Source of the DNA: Homalodisca vitripennis
Lineage: Eukaryota; Arthropoda; Insecta; Hemiptera; Cicadellidae
Assembly: GCF_021130785.1 (NCBI RefSeq)
Contig: NC_060211.1
Coordinates: forward strand, 128,562,001 to 128,626,000
DNA length: 64,000 bases
Direction of reading: 5' to 3'
How positions within the stretch are numbered: position 1 is the stretch's first letter; each line of letters begins with the position of its first letter. Shown one piece after another: positions 1 through 45,345 of this stretch. Position numbers and translations under genes: made by a program. The notes beneath the pieces are model-generated. The model worked only from the letters and a program-made list of their open reading frames with translations. It did not search any database and was not told the origin of the DNA.

Positions 1-1659
1 ATAAACCAGTCTTTGACTTTGGAAATTTACAAAGTGGAAATCTGTTTTTATGTTGTAAATATAAAATTATCAAAAGTTGGCCAAGCTGTTTCTGAATAAC
101 ATGCATTTTGGTTCTTTTTTACCTATGTTAGTGAGTACAAGATTGAACACTGATTTGTTAAATTTTTTTATTTATTTTATATACAAACGTAGTCGTAACT
201 CGTGACCATTAATTTGAACAAGAATGCAAATTTGAGTTTTGTAATTGGTGTCTAACAAATGTTAAAGACCTCTACACCCAAATAGTTAATAAGCATCCAA
301 ACGCTTTTTAGATGTGTATATGTTTTAATATACACAAGGTCTGATAAAGTACACAAATGTATCAATTTATTTTCAGAATACCATTAAAATGTTTTGAAGC
401 CTTAAAAAAGTGTGTTCAAAAGTGATGTCACTTTTGATTTTATTTCAATTTTTCAAACTAAAAATGTTTGTTTAAACATTACTGTATAGTTTACTGTATA
501 CCTGCTGTGCCAAAAATAAATAATTATCTCATTATGTTAACCCTTCTATTGTTAAAACAACCTTTTCTTAAAAACTTCAGCAAATTTTGTTGAAGTTACA
601 GCATTTTAACAGATTCATTTAAACAATTAAAAGGATTAAATGATATTATAAAGGTGGCAAATATTTGTGTTTTTCTCTCTAATTTAGCTGTAGGCTAGTA
701 GAGCAATAACAATAACTAAAAGCCTACTAACAGAAAGTATCACCATGCCCAGCATTTTTAGTGTGACAGAGCACACAACTCGATATTAGATTAATCACTC
801 TTCATAATTCTGGGCATTACAATTCAGTGTATTTCTGAGAATGACTTTTATAATTTTGTTTGAATTATTTATTTATTTATAAGCTTTATTGCGGCAAATT
901 TACAAGAAATAGAACCATATTTAACAATCATATTAATCATCTCAAACTAGAAATATAAACTTAAAGATAAAATAATTATGTAAGTTCTTAATATTTTATA
1001 TGAATTAATTAAAACTAAAACATTAACTTATAATTACACTATAAAACATATCACAAACTCTAACAATATTGTTTAAAAAAATAATAAAAGAAACATAAGA
1101 CTTTGCATTGCAAATTACACCGCAATCAGCTGCGCCAACAGAAAAGGTCAATTACAGGGGGAGCTATTGACTAAATTGTAAAAAAATGCCAACCCATCCA
1201 GTTAAAAAAAATAGGTGAGTATAGAATATATTATGCTCAGCTCTCTAAAAAGATTAAAATGAAGTATACGAGTATAATAATGGAGAAATAAAGAAAAAAA
1301 CCTCTATAATAAAATAAACCATAAGAACATATATTCTGTGTTCAAAATTTGATGCACACTGAAGAGATCTTGGAAACCACAAGATTCAGCAAAGATTAAA
1401 TGGACAAAGTTGTGCGTAATATAAAAAACTAAAAATTAATGAGACAGTTGTGGTTGTGTCATCCACTCGCTGAGCTCTAATAACCGTTTTTGGTCAAAAT
1501 CTTCAAACTGTCACAGTTTTCCTATTAGTACCTATATTGTAACGTTTTTAATATGAAATCTGTACAAAATTTCTTCTAGTTTTAAAATATTATTCATAAA
1601 ATAGTCGGTTTTCGTGTATCACCCATGTTGATTAAAACATAATAAACTTCTGAATTTCA
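1..1659. other. AT-rich intergenic DNA, no gene seen
   Basis: No splice-bounded coding exon is recognisable. At about 866-900 the sequence (TTTA)n followed by AAGCTTTATTG reads, on the minus strand, like the AATAAA plus short-repeat tail of a non-LTR retrotransposon 3' end, but no coding remnant is attached. A TTAACCCTTCTATTG string at 538 resembles the piggyBac-like termini seen elsewhere in the window, but has no partner. Confidence 0.4.
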
Positions 1660-2217
1660 TTAACTGCAAAATTTACCCAGTTTTGAATTTGAACTGTTTG
1701 GGTCATGTTGGATTTTGGCAGATATAACAATTTGGTCATATAGGTTAGTGTACTTGACAATTCTTTGAAGCAATGTTAAGGTAATAAATAGCTTGAAATA
1801 TGAATTTGATTTTGAATTGCGAGGTGGGCAATGTTTGACTCCAGGTATTTCTTGAAAACTAAAGTTAGGGATACACCCTGGATCATTATCTTCATTTACA
1901 TTGAACCATTGTACATCATTATCTGAGACACTAGAATTAGAGTTAGGGACTGGCCTATCTTGCTTGCTTGGGTGTCCTCTAGGTCTACGTGTTGTAGTGT
2001 TCAATCCATTATCACTGTCAACATCAGAGTCACAACTGCTAACCAAATAAGGTCTAGTAGGCCTTTTAGGTACATTAGGAAAAAGTAAATGTATACCTGA
2101 AGTACTAGGCTGACCTGGATTCCAATGAGGATCAGCATCTGAATCGTCCACAACATCAGAAGAACTACCACCACCTTCTAATAAATCGTCTGATTCGTCA
2201 GTGTCATTAAAAAAATA
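1660..2217 (-). pseudogene. piggyBac-like transposase, N-terminal fragment
   Basis: The minus-strand reading frame of about 185 codons begins with an acidic, Ser-rich region typical of piggyBac N-termini. It then enters the start of the transposase domain: FSFQEIPGVKH, then a segment with YFKLFITLTLLQRIVKYTN, which matches the conserved opening of the DDE_Tnp_1_7 family (phenylalanine/leucine-rich helix ending in IV..TN). The frame stops at 1660, before any catalytic aspartate. There is no ATG at the upstream end, so both ends are incomplete. No matching TTAA termini were found around it, so it is a relic of a cut-and-paste transposon and not a host gene. The family assignment is fairly secure; expression is unlikely. 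Confidence 0.7.
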
Positions 2218-2423
2218 CAATTACCAAATCATTCATGAAACAGGAATAACCTCTCAACAACAAGCTGAAATGAAACACTAACAAATACAGCTGACCAAAT
2301 TCAACACAGTTGATGATGCAACATAAAGACAACATAATAAATAAGTTGTTGTATTACAATAAAACATTATATGTAACAAATCAATGTTTTTATAATAGAA
2401 AATTTTATTCAGAACATTTCTAT

Positions 2424-2478
<55 letters not shown>

Positions 2479-2640
2479 CGAGTTAATTTTTTTATATTTT
2501 TTAATTTTTATATATTTTTTAATATATACCTATATATATATTTTTTAATATATATATATATATATTCCGAGTTAATTTTTTTATATTTTTTAATTTTTAT
2601 ATATTTTTTAATATATATATATATATATATTCCGAGTTAA
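2424..2640. repeat. (AT)n microsatellite with longer tandem unit
   Basis: A pure AT dinucleotide run is followed by three copies of a unit starting ATTCCGAGTTAATTTTTTT at about 2474, 2563 and 2629 (spacings 89 and 66), each separated by further (AT)n. It is a compound, expandable repeat lying about 600 bases upstream of the warts start codon. Confidence 0.9.
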
Positions 2641-2658
2641 TTTTTTTTTAATCTCTTG

Positions 2659-2777
2659 AACGTCTGGAAAACTGCACAGTGGGTTTTTTTTGTATGTTTT
2701 GTTGTTGAATGTCCGGTAAACAGGACACTGGGATTTTTTGAACAAATTACAAACGTCTGAAAAACCGGATGCTGGTA
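2659..2777 (+). repeat. Three degenerate ~26-bp direct repeats
   Basis: Copies begin at 2659 (AACGTCTGGAAAACTG), 2708 (AATGTCCGGTAAACAGG) and 2752 (AACGTCTGAAAAACCGG). Each runs on to a GGAYRCTGG-like end; spacings are 49 and 44. Purpose unknown; they could be a subterminal repeat array of a DNA transposon or part of the warts upstream region. Confidence 0.5.
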
Positions 2778-3245
2778 TGGAAAAAGTTAATCATGGTATA
2801 ATTATAATTATTTTTGATAATATATTTATTTTAATATGTATGTCAATAAATAGACAGAAAGTAACTGAAAATGCAAGCATATTATAACAAACATGTAAAT
2901 CCTATAGTGTGGGTACTTAAATTATGTGGCAGGTTTGATGTTATTTCCTTGTGTGGATACAGTAGTTGGGCCTTAAAATTGAATGATTCAATGTATAAAA
3001 TCACATTATCAACCATCATTAGACGTACTAGGTTCCTAGTGCTTTGTTTACTTGTTATCTATCCTTGATGGAATAAAGAGTTTATTTATTATTTTTAAAT
3101 AATTGGGATATCTAGACTTATGTAGAGTATATTTGCAGGTGTTGATAACGGTGGGAACTGATATGTAGAGTGACCAGCTACAGTAATCCATTGCAGTGGA
3201 CTGGAGTGTGTCGTGAATGAGGGTGTGGGTGGATGACGGCCTAGT

Positions 3246-34754
<31,509 letters not shown>

Positions 34755-37700
34755 CTTTATGTTAGCCTTTACAATTGTTGTATTGTACTGTATTAATACT
34801 TATTGAGTTGTCAAACTCGGTACACTTACAATAACATTTGCAAATGAATGTATAATGTTATTTTATTGTGAAGGTGAAGTAGTCAGGCGTGAAACGTCTT
34901 TGCTCTCACATGTATACACAAATTTCTAATTTGATTTGGTTTGTCAGCAGATTGAGGTGTTGCCAGAATATCTGAAGCACAGTAATTATATCAGTTTAAT
35001 TTTCCTAGGTATATCAACCAAGTTACCTTGCATAGAGAAGTTTTATTTTAAAGTATCTCTCTGTAAGTTGTTTATGAAGATGTCAACTCAATTATTGAAT
35101 GAAACAAAGTTGCAAAGTTTAAAATGCCTGCCATTTATTCAGTAGTTTAGGAATCAATGACATCAATGTTCTTAATGAATATGTTATTATAGAATATATA
35201 TTCTATTCTATTCTATTTTAAAATCTATAATTTTATAACATTGGTGCAACTAATCTGAGTTGCTATCTACCTATAGATTTGTTTATTGTTCAACATTAAC
35301 TACAAACAAGTGAGACTCAACAAACTTTTTCTTTTCAACTTTTTTAAAAGCTCTTTTACTTTAAAACGTGTATGCTTCTTCTAATAGTGTTTATTTCTAA
35401 AGAATGTTTTCTATAAATAAGCCAAATTTCTTACATAACAATATTTGTTTACTGTCAAATTTACTAACAACAACAACAAATTTACAACATGATTAAATTC
35501 TCGGATCTTTAAAATGTACTCATCTTAACTTGTTTTTAGGCTGTGGTTTACCATAAGCACACCCAGTTCGTCTAAGCATTCAATTTTACACTACATACTT
35601 TTACACTACATACTTAAGATAAATGTTTATAAACATGCAATTTGATATCTTAGATTGTTCCTGTAAGTACCACGTGGTTTTGAAAAGATACAACATATTT
35701 GGTGTAACGATATCATCGTAGATAGCAAGATACATATAACATGATACTTTACTTTAATTGATCTTCCCAGGATCTCTTATATGTTATTAATGATTTTACA
35801 TCATACCAATCATTAAATTCTTATTAATGATATACATTAGTAACGTAAATGGATCAACTCAAATAGTTTAATGTATATCATTTTTATTTAAAAACTAGGT
35901 TTCCAATTTGTATTTGGGTAGCAAAATAAGTTAAACAGGACCATTATTTACAAATGTTGATGAAAGTTGGTTTCTAGTGAGTATGCTTGAAGTTATCTCC
36001 AAGAACATCTTTGAGCATTCTATTTTTTTGATCATATTGTTATACATAGTTAACAATATGCAAATATTGATTTCCATATTTGCATGTCTCTTGGTATTGT
36101 TTGATAGGTTGTTAAATAAGTAGACATTTAAATAACTAAAAAATTTGTGAAATCTGTTAGATAATGGCATGTTTTAAAGTACATTAAGTATCTTTTTTTA
36201 TATGTAAATGGAGTATATTTTAAGAAAACACAATTTAGAGGATTTTAAAGTAATCATTTTATGTGTTTTACATACTAAATATGTCTTGTCATCTTCAGCA
36301 CATCCCATAATAATGAACGTGAACAAGAAAATTTGTTGAATCGATTTCAGTAAAAATAGATTTTATTTGATATTTGATATCAAAATCAGTATTACATGTT
36401 GGTACCTTTATTGATTTCATACTAAACATTATACTGCAGGAACTTATATTTTGAACTTTGCAGTAGTTGAGGTCATAAGTCATTCAGCTAATCTGGCATT
36501 AATATCTAGATTTATTGTTTTTTTTTTTTAGATAAACTATGTATGAGATCTTTAACATTTGCTGAAAATGTGACAGCAGTTGATGAATTTTGTGCAAATG
36601 TATCTGTGAGCATATTGTTGTAATTGTTTCTGAAATTGACTCAACGGAATTGTTTTATATAGTTTTAAAACTATATTAAAAATATCTAAGTTTATTTTCC
36701 AGTTCTTAGTATCACCACTGATTGTCATATAAGTTCTAAAGTTTATTCATAACGTACATTAAGTTAGAAAACTCTAAATTGGTAGCTGAATTCAAAATTT
36801 ATTAAATAAATCATGTTAAAAGTTGTCGATTAGATGAAAAATAACATGTCTAAGGGTTAAATGCTCTTGAAAATCCATAAATGAACTGCCTTTTGTGTAT
36901 ACTAGTGTTTATATTTATTTTGTGATTGCATGACTGCATTCAGATAAAATCGTGATAAAAATGCAGTTATATAGTTGACACAATGAGATTGTCCTTGGTA
37001 CCAAAGTTGATTGTTATTAACATGGTATATTAATGTTTGGCACACCTCAGTCTGACATGTAGTTTGGGTATGCCTTCAAGTCAATTGGTATGTGATATAA
37101 GATGTCAGGTTGCTTGTACTACCTACTTTATGTGATTTTTTTGAATCACAATAAATATTATTTGATCATAGGATTTGTTAACGATTTATTTTATTATTAT
37201 AATATATAGATTTATAATGTTGGGGTGTGTGTTAAGATTTTGTAAACATGTACATTTTACTGCGCTGGTGTGTGTTGTATAGTGCGTTAGAGAACTGTGA
37301 TGTAAGTGAGTGATAGCTGGTTTTGCGATATATATATATTTTTTACTTAGTTGTAGATATCTGTGCAGTGCCTTAACTCTAAACAATCACGAACACATGT
37401 GCCAATACAGTCAATTTTTCACTTTGTAATGTTGTAGTAGTTAGAGACGATTTAGTGCAAGCCGCTCATTCAGTTGTTATCTCAAAACAGTTCACTAACA
37501 GCTCATTCAGTTATCTCACAACAGTTCACTAACAGCTTATTCGTTTTAGATTATTTCATTTTCAACAGTTGCAATTATAGCATTGTATTAAGAGAGCATT
37601 TATGGAATTTTATTGGTACTTAAATTATCATAACGTAAGTTAATAAGTTCTAATTGAAAGATAATATTTAAAGAATAAAACTTACACAAGTATATTAGAC

Positions 37701-38762
37701 CTTTGGTTCCCTGGTCAGGTTTTATTGATTGCTAAATAGAAATTTATATGTTAGGGATTTTCAGTATTTGGTCCAAAATGAATGACCATATGTTTGTAGC
37801 TTATTTCACTGCATTGTGTGTAGTTAGTTAATTATATTTGAAATTCATATAAATGTGCTACATGTATTATGGTTTTTATAAGCCTAACAATCACCACGAA
37901 GTTGCTGTAAATCTACATACATTTCTGCTGGGAGTTTTCCACTTTGTTTTTATAGACAAGATTGAAAACTCCATTTTGTTTTTATGTTATAAAATGAACA
38001 GAGAAATGGGTTTGATAGGTCATATAAAAGATGATACACAAGTGAATAGAACTCTTTTACTTGACACATCGTAATTTATACCTTTTCATATACGTTTTTA
38101 CAGCACTTGTGGTAAACATGTAAATCTGAAGAACCATGTCATGGATATCAGGATGAGGTGCCTTAACGTGCCTTTCCTCTAATTCTAAGTTATGTTAATG
38201 AAAATATCAAGTACTTGTTAACAGAGTTTATTCGTACCGATGAATATGTTTTATTTTGATGTGCACTTCTACTCCTTGTCAAATTTGTACAGTCCTTGTG
38301 GTAGACTATGCTACTTAGGCTATACAGTCATTGTATCTACAAATGTAAAATAACCACTAATATGTTGAACATTTTCCAATATAATTTTTCTTTTGTGTAA
38401 ATAAAAATTATATTGGAAAATGTTGTATTCGTTTATACTAGTGATAGTACAATACTACTATGTTATTGAATTACTCTATTGTTATGGTAAACATTTAAAA
38501 TGGACAAAAACAACCTAAAAGGATATTGATTTAAGAAGTTCAACTAAAGCAACTGTTTCTTAAATCTTTATACTCTGATTAGAACAGGGCATGTTCATAA
38601 ACTAGATCCAGTATTGTAATGGTATAAAATACAGCCTGTAAATTAGTAATATTTTTTTAAACAAGCAAAAGTAGTTGATTAAGTTGTTAATGTAAGAACT
38701 AAGTAAAGTAGTTGTGGACTTTTTTAACAGTTTAAACAAAATATTTACCCTAGTGGTTTTAA
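34755..38762 (+). other. warts 3' flank / presumed 3' UTR and intergenic DNA
   Basis: AT-rich with many possible AATAAA signals, so the cleavage site cannot be chosen. A (TTCTA)n run at 35194-35214 looks like a LINE tail on the plus strand. Two 37-bp tandem copies begin at about 37464 and 37501. A 22-bp perfect hairpin is at 38368-38424. No coding exon recognised. Confidence 0.5.
38368..38424. repeat. 22-bp perfect inverted repeat with 13-nt loop
   Basis: Arms 38368-38389 and 38403-38424 are exact reverse complements (ACATTTTCCAATATAATTTT on the left); the loop is CTTTTGTGTAAAT. It could be a tiny foldback repeat or an RNA hairpin in the warts 3' region. Confidence 0.85.
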
Positions 38763-39658
38763 CCATTTACGCTCGAAAGGCCAGCAGCACTGGCCACACC
38801 AAGGTTGCAGACAGCTTGCATTAGTTTTGCCGTAGGTTGTCCTCGTAACTCGTATGGCTAGTACAGATGTCCACGCTACTTTCATTGACAGCTCGGCGGC
38901 CATATTTGTTGTTTGCCTCCCCAGAACGGAATTATTTTTCCATTTTCCTTTGTGTTATTTGCATGGTAATTTAGTGTTTAAAGAAGAAATGAAAAATAAT
39001 TTTAAATTTATTTTTAATGAATTTCTAATACAAAGGATAAACATAGATTTGATAAATTAACTCATGTGTATATTGCTAACAAAGATATGTAAATAAAATG
39101 TTTTAAAGTAGGCCTTTACAGTTATGTTATATTCACACACAAACTATTTTACATTTTTCTCAGTCTTTACACTTTTTTATGGAATAAAACTTTTAATAAT
39201 ACATACCAATGTGTAGTCAAGAATAGTTAGTACATGTCTTTTAGTAAAATTTTCTAAGTTTCCATACTTTCCATCACTTCAGTGTATAGGTCCTCTATGC
39301 ATCATTCATCTTATTTGCACAGTTGCAATGTTTAGAGAAGAATTGTAGGCTAATTTAAAATTTACTCCTTTACTTAAAAAGTACTTTAAAATAAAGCTGC
39401 TTGTTGATAGGTTTCAGCACTCACCAGTCTTTATAAAACAAAGAGAATATTAGAAAATAACTGCTATGTTTAATAGCCAGTAGTGCTGGCTTACGATCTG
39501 TAGACGTATTATATCTTGGCCAGTACAGCTGGACATATGAGCTGAGATAACATAACGCAAAAATTAATCCATGCTTCCTTCAAAATGGTGGCAGCCAGTA
39601 GAGCTGGCCATACGAGCTCTAAGGACAAATTATAAATACTGCCTTCAAATGCTTAGGG
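38763..39658. mobile_element. Small TTAA element rich in GCCAG palindromes
   Basis: TTAA at 38759-38762 and 39659-39662. Ends CCATTTACGCTCGAAAGGC and, reverse-complemented, CCCTAAGCATTTGAAGGC are imperfect inverted repeats. The GCCAGYAGNRCTGGC palindrome occurs near 38779, 39475, 39517 and 39592, mostly followed by an ACGAGCT-like string. Length 896 bp, no coding remnant. Confidence 0.55.
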
Positions 39659-39662
39659 TTAA

Positions 39663-42600
39663 AAAGTGCCTATATCTTCATCTGTTTAAATACAGTTTAC
39701 ATAATATTTAGTGTAGAAATATCATTATTTTTAAGCAAAATTTTATCAAATACAAATGTGAAAGGAGGTTGAATTGTGGTAAAATTTCTGATATCCTCTA
39801 GGGAACATAAGTTTATGTCAATATGTTCCATTTTACTGAATTAAGCACACTTGTTGTAGAATTGCCTTTAAATGCAGTCGTAAAATATAATTTAAAGGGG
39901 TAAATTTTAACCCCTTAGGTTAATTTTATTAGCTGTTTAAAACCGTCTACTCTTGGTGATAGAGGGCCTTGAATTTATGAATGGTAACGATTATGGTTAA
40001 GATTTTTTTATTAATATAACAAATTTCCACTGATTGCCATCCTGGTTAAGATGATGAGTGATAAGCAATAATGCCAGCTATGGCTCTAGACATACAAAAC
40101 CGCATAATCATGAAAAAAATAATAATCATATCAATGTTTAACATTTTATAAAAGAAGATCTGTTAATGTTGTGTTTTGTACATACTACTATTTTTGTGTA
40201 TTATATTGAGGGTTATGATGGCTGATGAAACCCATTAAACTGCTATCAGAGCATTACAGGAAGGGTAATACTCCAAGACCATGTATCTTGACATATCAAT
40301 AATCAAGATATCTAAAGTTTATGTATAAACTCTTCAATTTAATCTCTTATTCAATACTTACTAAGTGGTATCAGTTCAGTTTCAGGAACTATGCAGACTA
40401 ACTCAACCAGTTAAAAAGAAATCAATCAAAGTAACATTATCTAAGTCTATTAATGTTTATTATGACAGGTTCTTTATAAAATCATGTTGTTTGTCCATCT
40501 GTGCTATAATTCTTTACAGAAAGATCCTAGTGTTTTCAAACTTACTACATAGTAAATGGAACTGACTGCAATTTTTTTGAGACGTGCTGTAGATTTTGAA
40601 CACTGTGAAATAAACAATCCGTCAAAATCTATTGCATATTAGGCAATGTTTAAAGGTTTGACCCATATCACTTAACCGTTTCCAGTGAATCGAAGGATTT
40701 GGTTGAAGTTTGTAATAATATCCATTTTTTGCATTAAAGTATCTATGGAAGATACAATTTTAAATTTATCGCTATTTCTTGTGTCCGTTGTGTGTGATAT
40801 ATGGGAAATACTTTATTGGGTGACAACAATTAATTTTAAATTAATATTGATAAACTTAAGGAATTGTTTTTCTTTAAATAAGAATAATGGGTGAAGTGAA
40901 TAAAAAGAAATAAATAGTAGCGGAAGCCACCACGAAGTAATAGCATTGTATTGAAAGGAAGTGAAGAAACAACTGCTGTCACTCCATACTTACTACTACA
41001 GGCTGTCTGGAACATATGGTAGTTTTTACTTCCTTACCATTTACTACATCATAGTAATTACTCCTGACTCTCTGAACCTCACGACAAGATGTCTCAAAGC
41101 TGAAGGTTCTAGTGGTACTGTTGGAAAGAGTTGTGTGAACAGAATACTATTTGCTTGCCTTATAACATTTAGAGAACACCGGTCATTTAAATATATGAGA
41201 AAGTAAATAATTACAAGTGTAATAGTCTTCGACTCTAACATCTTTAACTTGAAATACTGAATTAGACACAGCATGTAAAAAATTTCAATTTTTGTGTGTC
41301 AAAGCTTCTTTTTGTGTCATCACTTTCTGGCAGAAATTCAGCAGTACAAAAATTAACACGTTCTTCCTCAAACAGTAAAAATTGTGTATCAGTGACATGC
41401 GAAAGCTCATGATACAACTTATACCCCTGAACGTGTGTGAAATCACCCAGATGGTGACAACTAAAACAGTCTGACCTAGGCTCCTCTTATACGATGCGGT
41501 TATTAGAGCAAGGTATTAGGTGTTCAGTTTTATTCGTATGAATCAGGAGTAAATACTGGTAACACATTAATTTTTATTCACTGTAAACAAAGTAATTGCT
41601 TTAAAATCGGCATAACAAAGCAAGTACTAATTTTTGTTCACTTCACCCAATATGTTTGTTTAGTGTTAGGACTTGTGTAAATTGTTTGGCAATTGAAGCA
41701 AGCAGGGAATTTGTTTCTTAATAATAATTCAATGATTTTAGAGATGCAAAACATTAAAATAACCAAACCCCAATGTATGTATTTTTTGTTTGTGCACATT
41801 CTTGTTTATTATTTAATGTTGTATCAATGAAATTCGACAACACTGTATCTTTACAATCAAAGATCTACATTTTGGAACTAGTTATATAAAGTAATTCTGT
41901 AGGAATTATAAAACCATCTTGTATTTTTGTACCTTCCTAACATATTTTACTGAAAAAAAAAAAAAATATTAAGAAGTTTATTATTTGGATGTAATACTCA
42001 TTACATGTGTAGAATGTGAAAGATGTAAAATTAATAAACATGGATCATGTCAGGAATGTGATGTTTCAAAAGTGGATTACGGAATAAGATTTTGAAAATT
42101 GTTAACTGTCATTGATAAGAGAAAAACCTATTGTTATACAAGACAAGACAAGAATTTCTTTATTTTCACGTTCATCAAGAAGGAAATGGCTTCAAATACA
42201 TAGTTTGGTACAATGTATTATTGTTGGGCTTTAAAAAAAATTATTCTGCAGAAACAAAGTGGAATTGTTGATTATTGAAATACTATAGTACATCTATGTA
42301 TAGTGTTATAGAATTACTATTGTACTAGTTTTATTTGTTTAAAGCTATAATTGCATGTTAGTTTTAAATTGTTTAATAAATTCCTTCAAGGAGTAAAGTT
42401 CTTTATTCAAATTGGCATGAATTTTTTCTGTAGTTTATGGTTGACTGTTATTACTTTGTAATGTGTGGTATTTGAAACTAAGTATTTAGTTTTATTTATT
42501 TTGGTCCATGAAATTATGGAATTATTTTTAGGCTTCAGAAAGTAAGAGATTATGCAAGTGGGAATGGAATCCAAATGTTTTCAATCTCCTTTTAATATAA

Positions 42601-43635
42601 TTTTTATGAAAATTGTAAGAACCACTAATATTTTAATTATCCTTTGAAATGTTATTGTTCCAGCTGAAAATAAAATAGGTTTGAAATTGTAAATATCTTG
42701 TTAAAAATGTAAATTCAGAGGAAGCCCTGCTAATAAAGTGATAGTAGATAAGGTATTAAATGAAATATTTATATGTTTACAATATCTATTAACTATAATT
42801 TATTGCATGTCAATCACTTCATGTTTTAAAACACTTATTTGTTGATGTTGAAGATGTTTTGTTTCTACTCAATTGATTCCTTGTTAGATGTAATTTAGTG
42901 AGAAAATTGCAACCAATCAGTTCATGCTGTAGTTGCCATGGATGGAGTTATGCATGTCTCATCACATTACCTGTAGTTGTAGGCCTAAGAGTTACCATGA
43001 CTGATGAAGCACACACCCCATACACTCGCTCTCTGCCAGATCTGACCATTGTACATAGAATTTTGCTATCTTCCAGCTTTTGTAATTATTATTGTTTTAT
43101 AAATATTTATATACATATATAAATACACAGAATTAACATTTTTTAGCTTTTATTAACAGTAATATATATATATATATAAATATTAATATAATGAGCGCTC
43201 CAATGTAAATATGTTATTTATAGAAGTTACTGGAAGTAATGCGTGCTAGTGGATTGAAAAGGCTTCATTTATGTTCTAACGGGTTTGTGTGTCGCTCCAT
43301 TAACATGAAGTAAATGATGACCATTTAAATTTGAGAGGATTGATGTACCAAAAATATTATCATCGAATTTAATGTGAAGTTTAGTGCCTTTGTGTTTTTA
43401 TATAAAGCTATGTACAGTTATCTTGTAAGTAGTGTATAAATATTGACCTGCCATGCCACTCTGTGCTAGTGATAATGTACATTATTTAAATTCAGCAATA
43501 CATGAATATGTTTTAAACAAACTGAAGTGTCTCATTACCCGTGAAAATATACTAGTTATACCAGATCAACTCTTCAGCAGCCCTGTCTGTGTGTGTGTTC
43601 ATGACAGTATTTCGGTGATTTCACATAACGTTATA
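39663..43635. other. AT-rich intergenic DNA
   Basis: No gene recognised. A LINE 3' end lies at 42141-42260, and a 13-base A-run near 41955. Confidence 0.45.
42141..42260 (-). mobile_element. LINE 3' terminal fragment
   Basis: The minus-strand 3' end has an (ACAAG)n tail at about 42141-42153 followed by TTTATTTTCACGTTCATCAAG. This resembles the 3' end of the LINE at 11718 (TTTATTCACATATTCATCAAG), so both probably belong to the same family. Severely 5' truncated. Confidence 0.6.
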
Positions 43636-44328
43636 CAGTGAAACATTGATATATCGAAAGTGAAATGGAAATATAAAACTTGTGATTTAATGAAGTTTAG
43701 TGTATTAAGGCTGTTTGGGGCAGACTTTGATGTATAGAGGTCTACAACTATAGTAATAATGTAGGCTTCATTATGAATACTTTATCGGGAAATATGTTGT
43801 AAGAAATAGTCAGAGAGTATTTGCTTATGTACACCAAACTCCTTTACAGTGTCACTTTTTCCTTGATCCCAGCGTCCACTGTCTATAAGTTTAACTTTAT
43901 CTTGACAAGATTGTTTTTCATTTTGTCATCTCAGTTTTACACGAAATACTGTCACCACTGAAAATCTAACACGCACTGTTCACTGAATTGACTTTAATTT
44001 TACTTGAATCACGGTAACGTCCAAAGCAAACTGAAGGTGGGGTGGTGACTGACCACTGGTGACAACAGTAAACAAAGGAATTTTGGTGGTTGGGGTTTCA
44101 AGTCTCAACATGAAAAATACGGTACTGTACTTGGGCTGATAAACTGAAACTTCGATATATAGAGGTTAACAGCAAGCAAAATTAAAGACGAAACTTCGAT
44201 ATATATATATATATATATATATAGGTAAAATTAGCATTGAAGTAAATGGCACATTTTAGTGGAATAACAAAACTTTAATTTATCAAGGAATTCGATATAT
44301 TGAGGTTCGATTTATCAAGGCACCACTG
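43636..44328. mobile_element. pogo/Tigger-type MITE
   Basis: Flanked by TA (43634-43635, 44329-44330). Ends CAGTGAAACATTGATATATC and, reverse-complemented, CAGTGGTGCCTTGATAAATC match the CAGTGG...GATATATCGA terminus of pogo-type mariner relatives. Internal GATATAT blocks near 44150-44310 repeat the subterminal motif. 693 bp, no transposase. Confidence 0.65.
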
Positions 44329-44676
44329 TACTACAAACAGCACTGTAGTATGGTAACTGTCCATCAAAAACACAAGACAGTCAGTGGGATGTTTGAATTT
44401 ATTTGTGAAAAAGTTACTCAAGAATCAATCAAGAATCAAGAATCTTTATTGTCATCCCACATAACAATGTATTGACAACGTCAGAATAGCACTAGTAGGC
44501 CTAAATAAATATATAAATATGACCAACATATAGGAGCACATAAATAAATTAAAAATTAAAATTTAAATTTAAAATTAAGTTAAAATTAAAATTAAAATAG
44601 CCTACAACAAAACAGTTTATAAATCACATGGCACATAAAAATCAACATAGCAAAATTTACATGAAAATGCAATCAC

Positions 44677-45138
44677 TTATACTACAGGAATAAAAATTCT
44701 TCTACAGAATAAAAAGCTTTTTCTTTTAAACCATTTAGTCATTGAATTCTTAAAATTTTTACATGAAATGTCTCTTACAACTAATGGTAACTTATTAAAG
44801 AGTTTTACGCCTAAATAAAGATATGCACCGTGTGTTTTAGATAGTCTAGCAAACCTCTGATCAATAGAATGTTGGTTTCTAGTATAATGATTGTGGACTG
44901 AGCTTCTTAAATTAAATAATTCTAAGTTTTCTTTTACATATGATAAAATTTGTAAGATAAAAATTGAAGGAAGCGTAAGTATATCATATTCTATAAAATA
45001 TGGTTTACAGGTGTCACTATAGCTAATATTAAAAATTGTACGCACAGCCCTCTTTTGGCACAAGAAAACCTCATTTAGCACCACTAGATCCACCCCAGAG
45101 AAGGGTGCCATACAGAAGGTGAGAGTGAAAAAGAGCAA
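44677..45138 (-). pseudogene. LINE ORF2 C-terminal region
   Basis: The frame reads NEVFLCQKRAVRTIFNISYS, YDILTLPSIFILQILSYVKE, HNHYTRNQHSIDQRFARLSK and LFNKLPLVVRDISCKNFK: the standard post-RT end of jockey/CR1-type ORF2. It continues upstream, across the Mutator-element insertion, into the RT at 48060-48552. Confidence 0.8.
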
Positions 45139-45345
45139 AATAAGCCTTTAAAACTAAATTACAACTAGTACAAAATTTAAGTTTCTTAAGTAAAAAGATA
45201 ACTCTACATAGACGAGCACACAAGCATCAGTATGTGCTCTCCATGTAAGTCTTGAGTCAAGATGGAGACCTAGTAACTTAACAGACTTATTTACAGAGTT
45301 TGACACCTAGGTTAAATATTATTTCCTCTGACTTATCCTCATTAA

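Noticed and set aside
34755..35215. Choice of a warts polyadenylation site
   Set aside because: Many AATAAA-like strings in AT-rich DNA; no basis to choose without transcripts.
42898..43122. 74-codon ORF in intergenic DNA
   Set aside because: No motif, no splice context, AT-rich tail of low-complexity residues.
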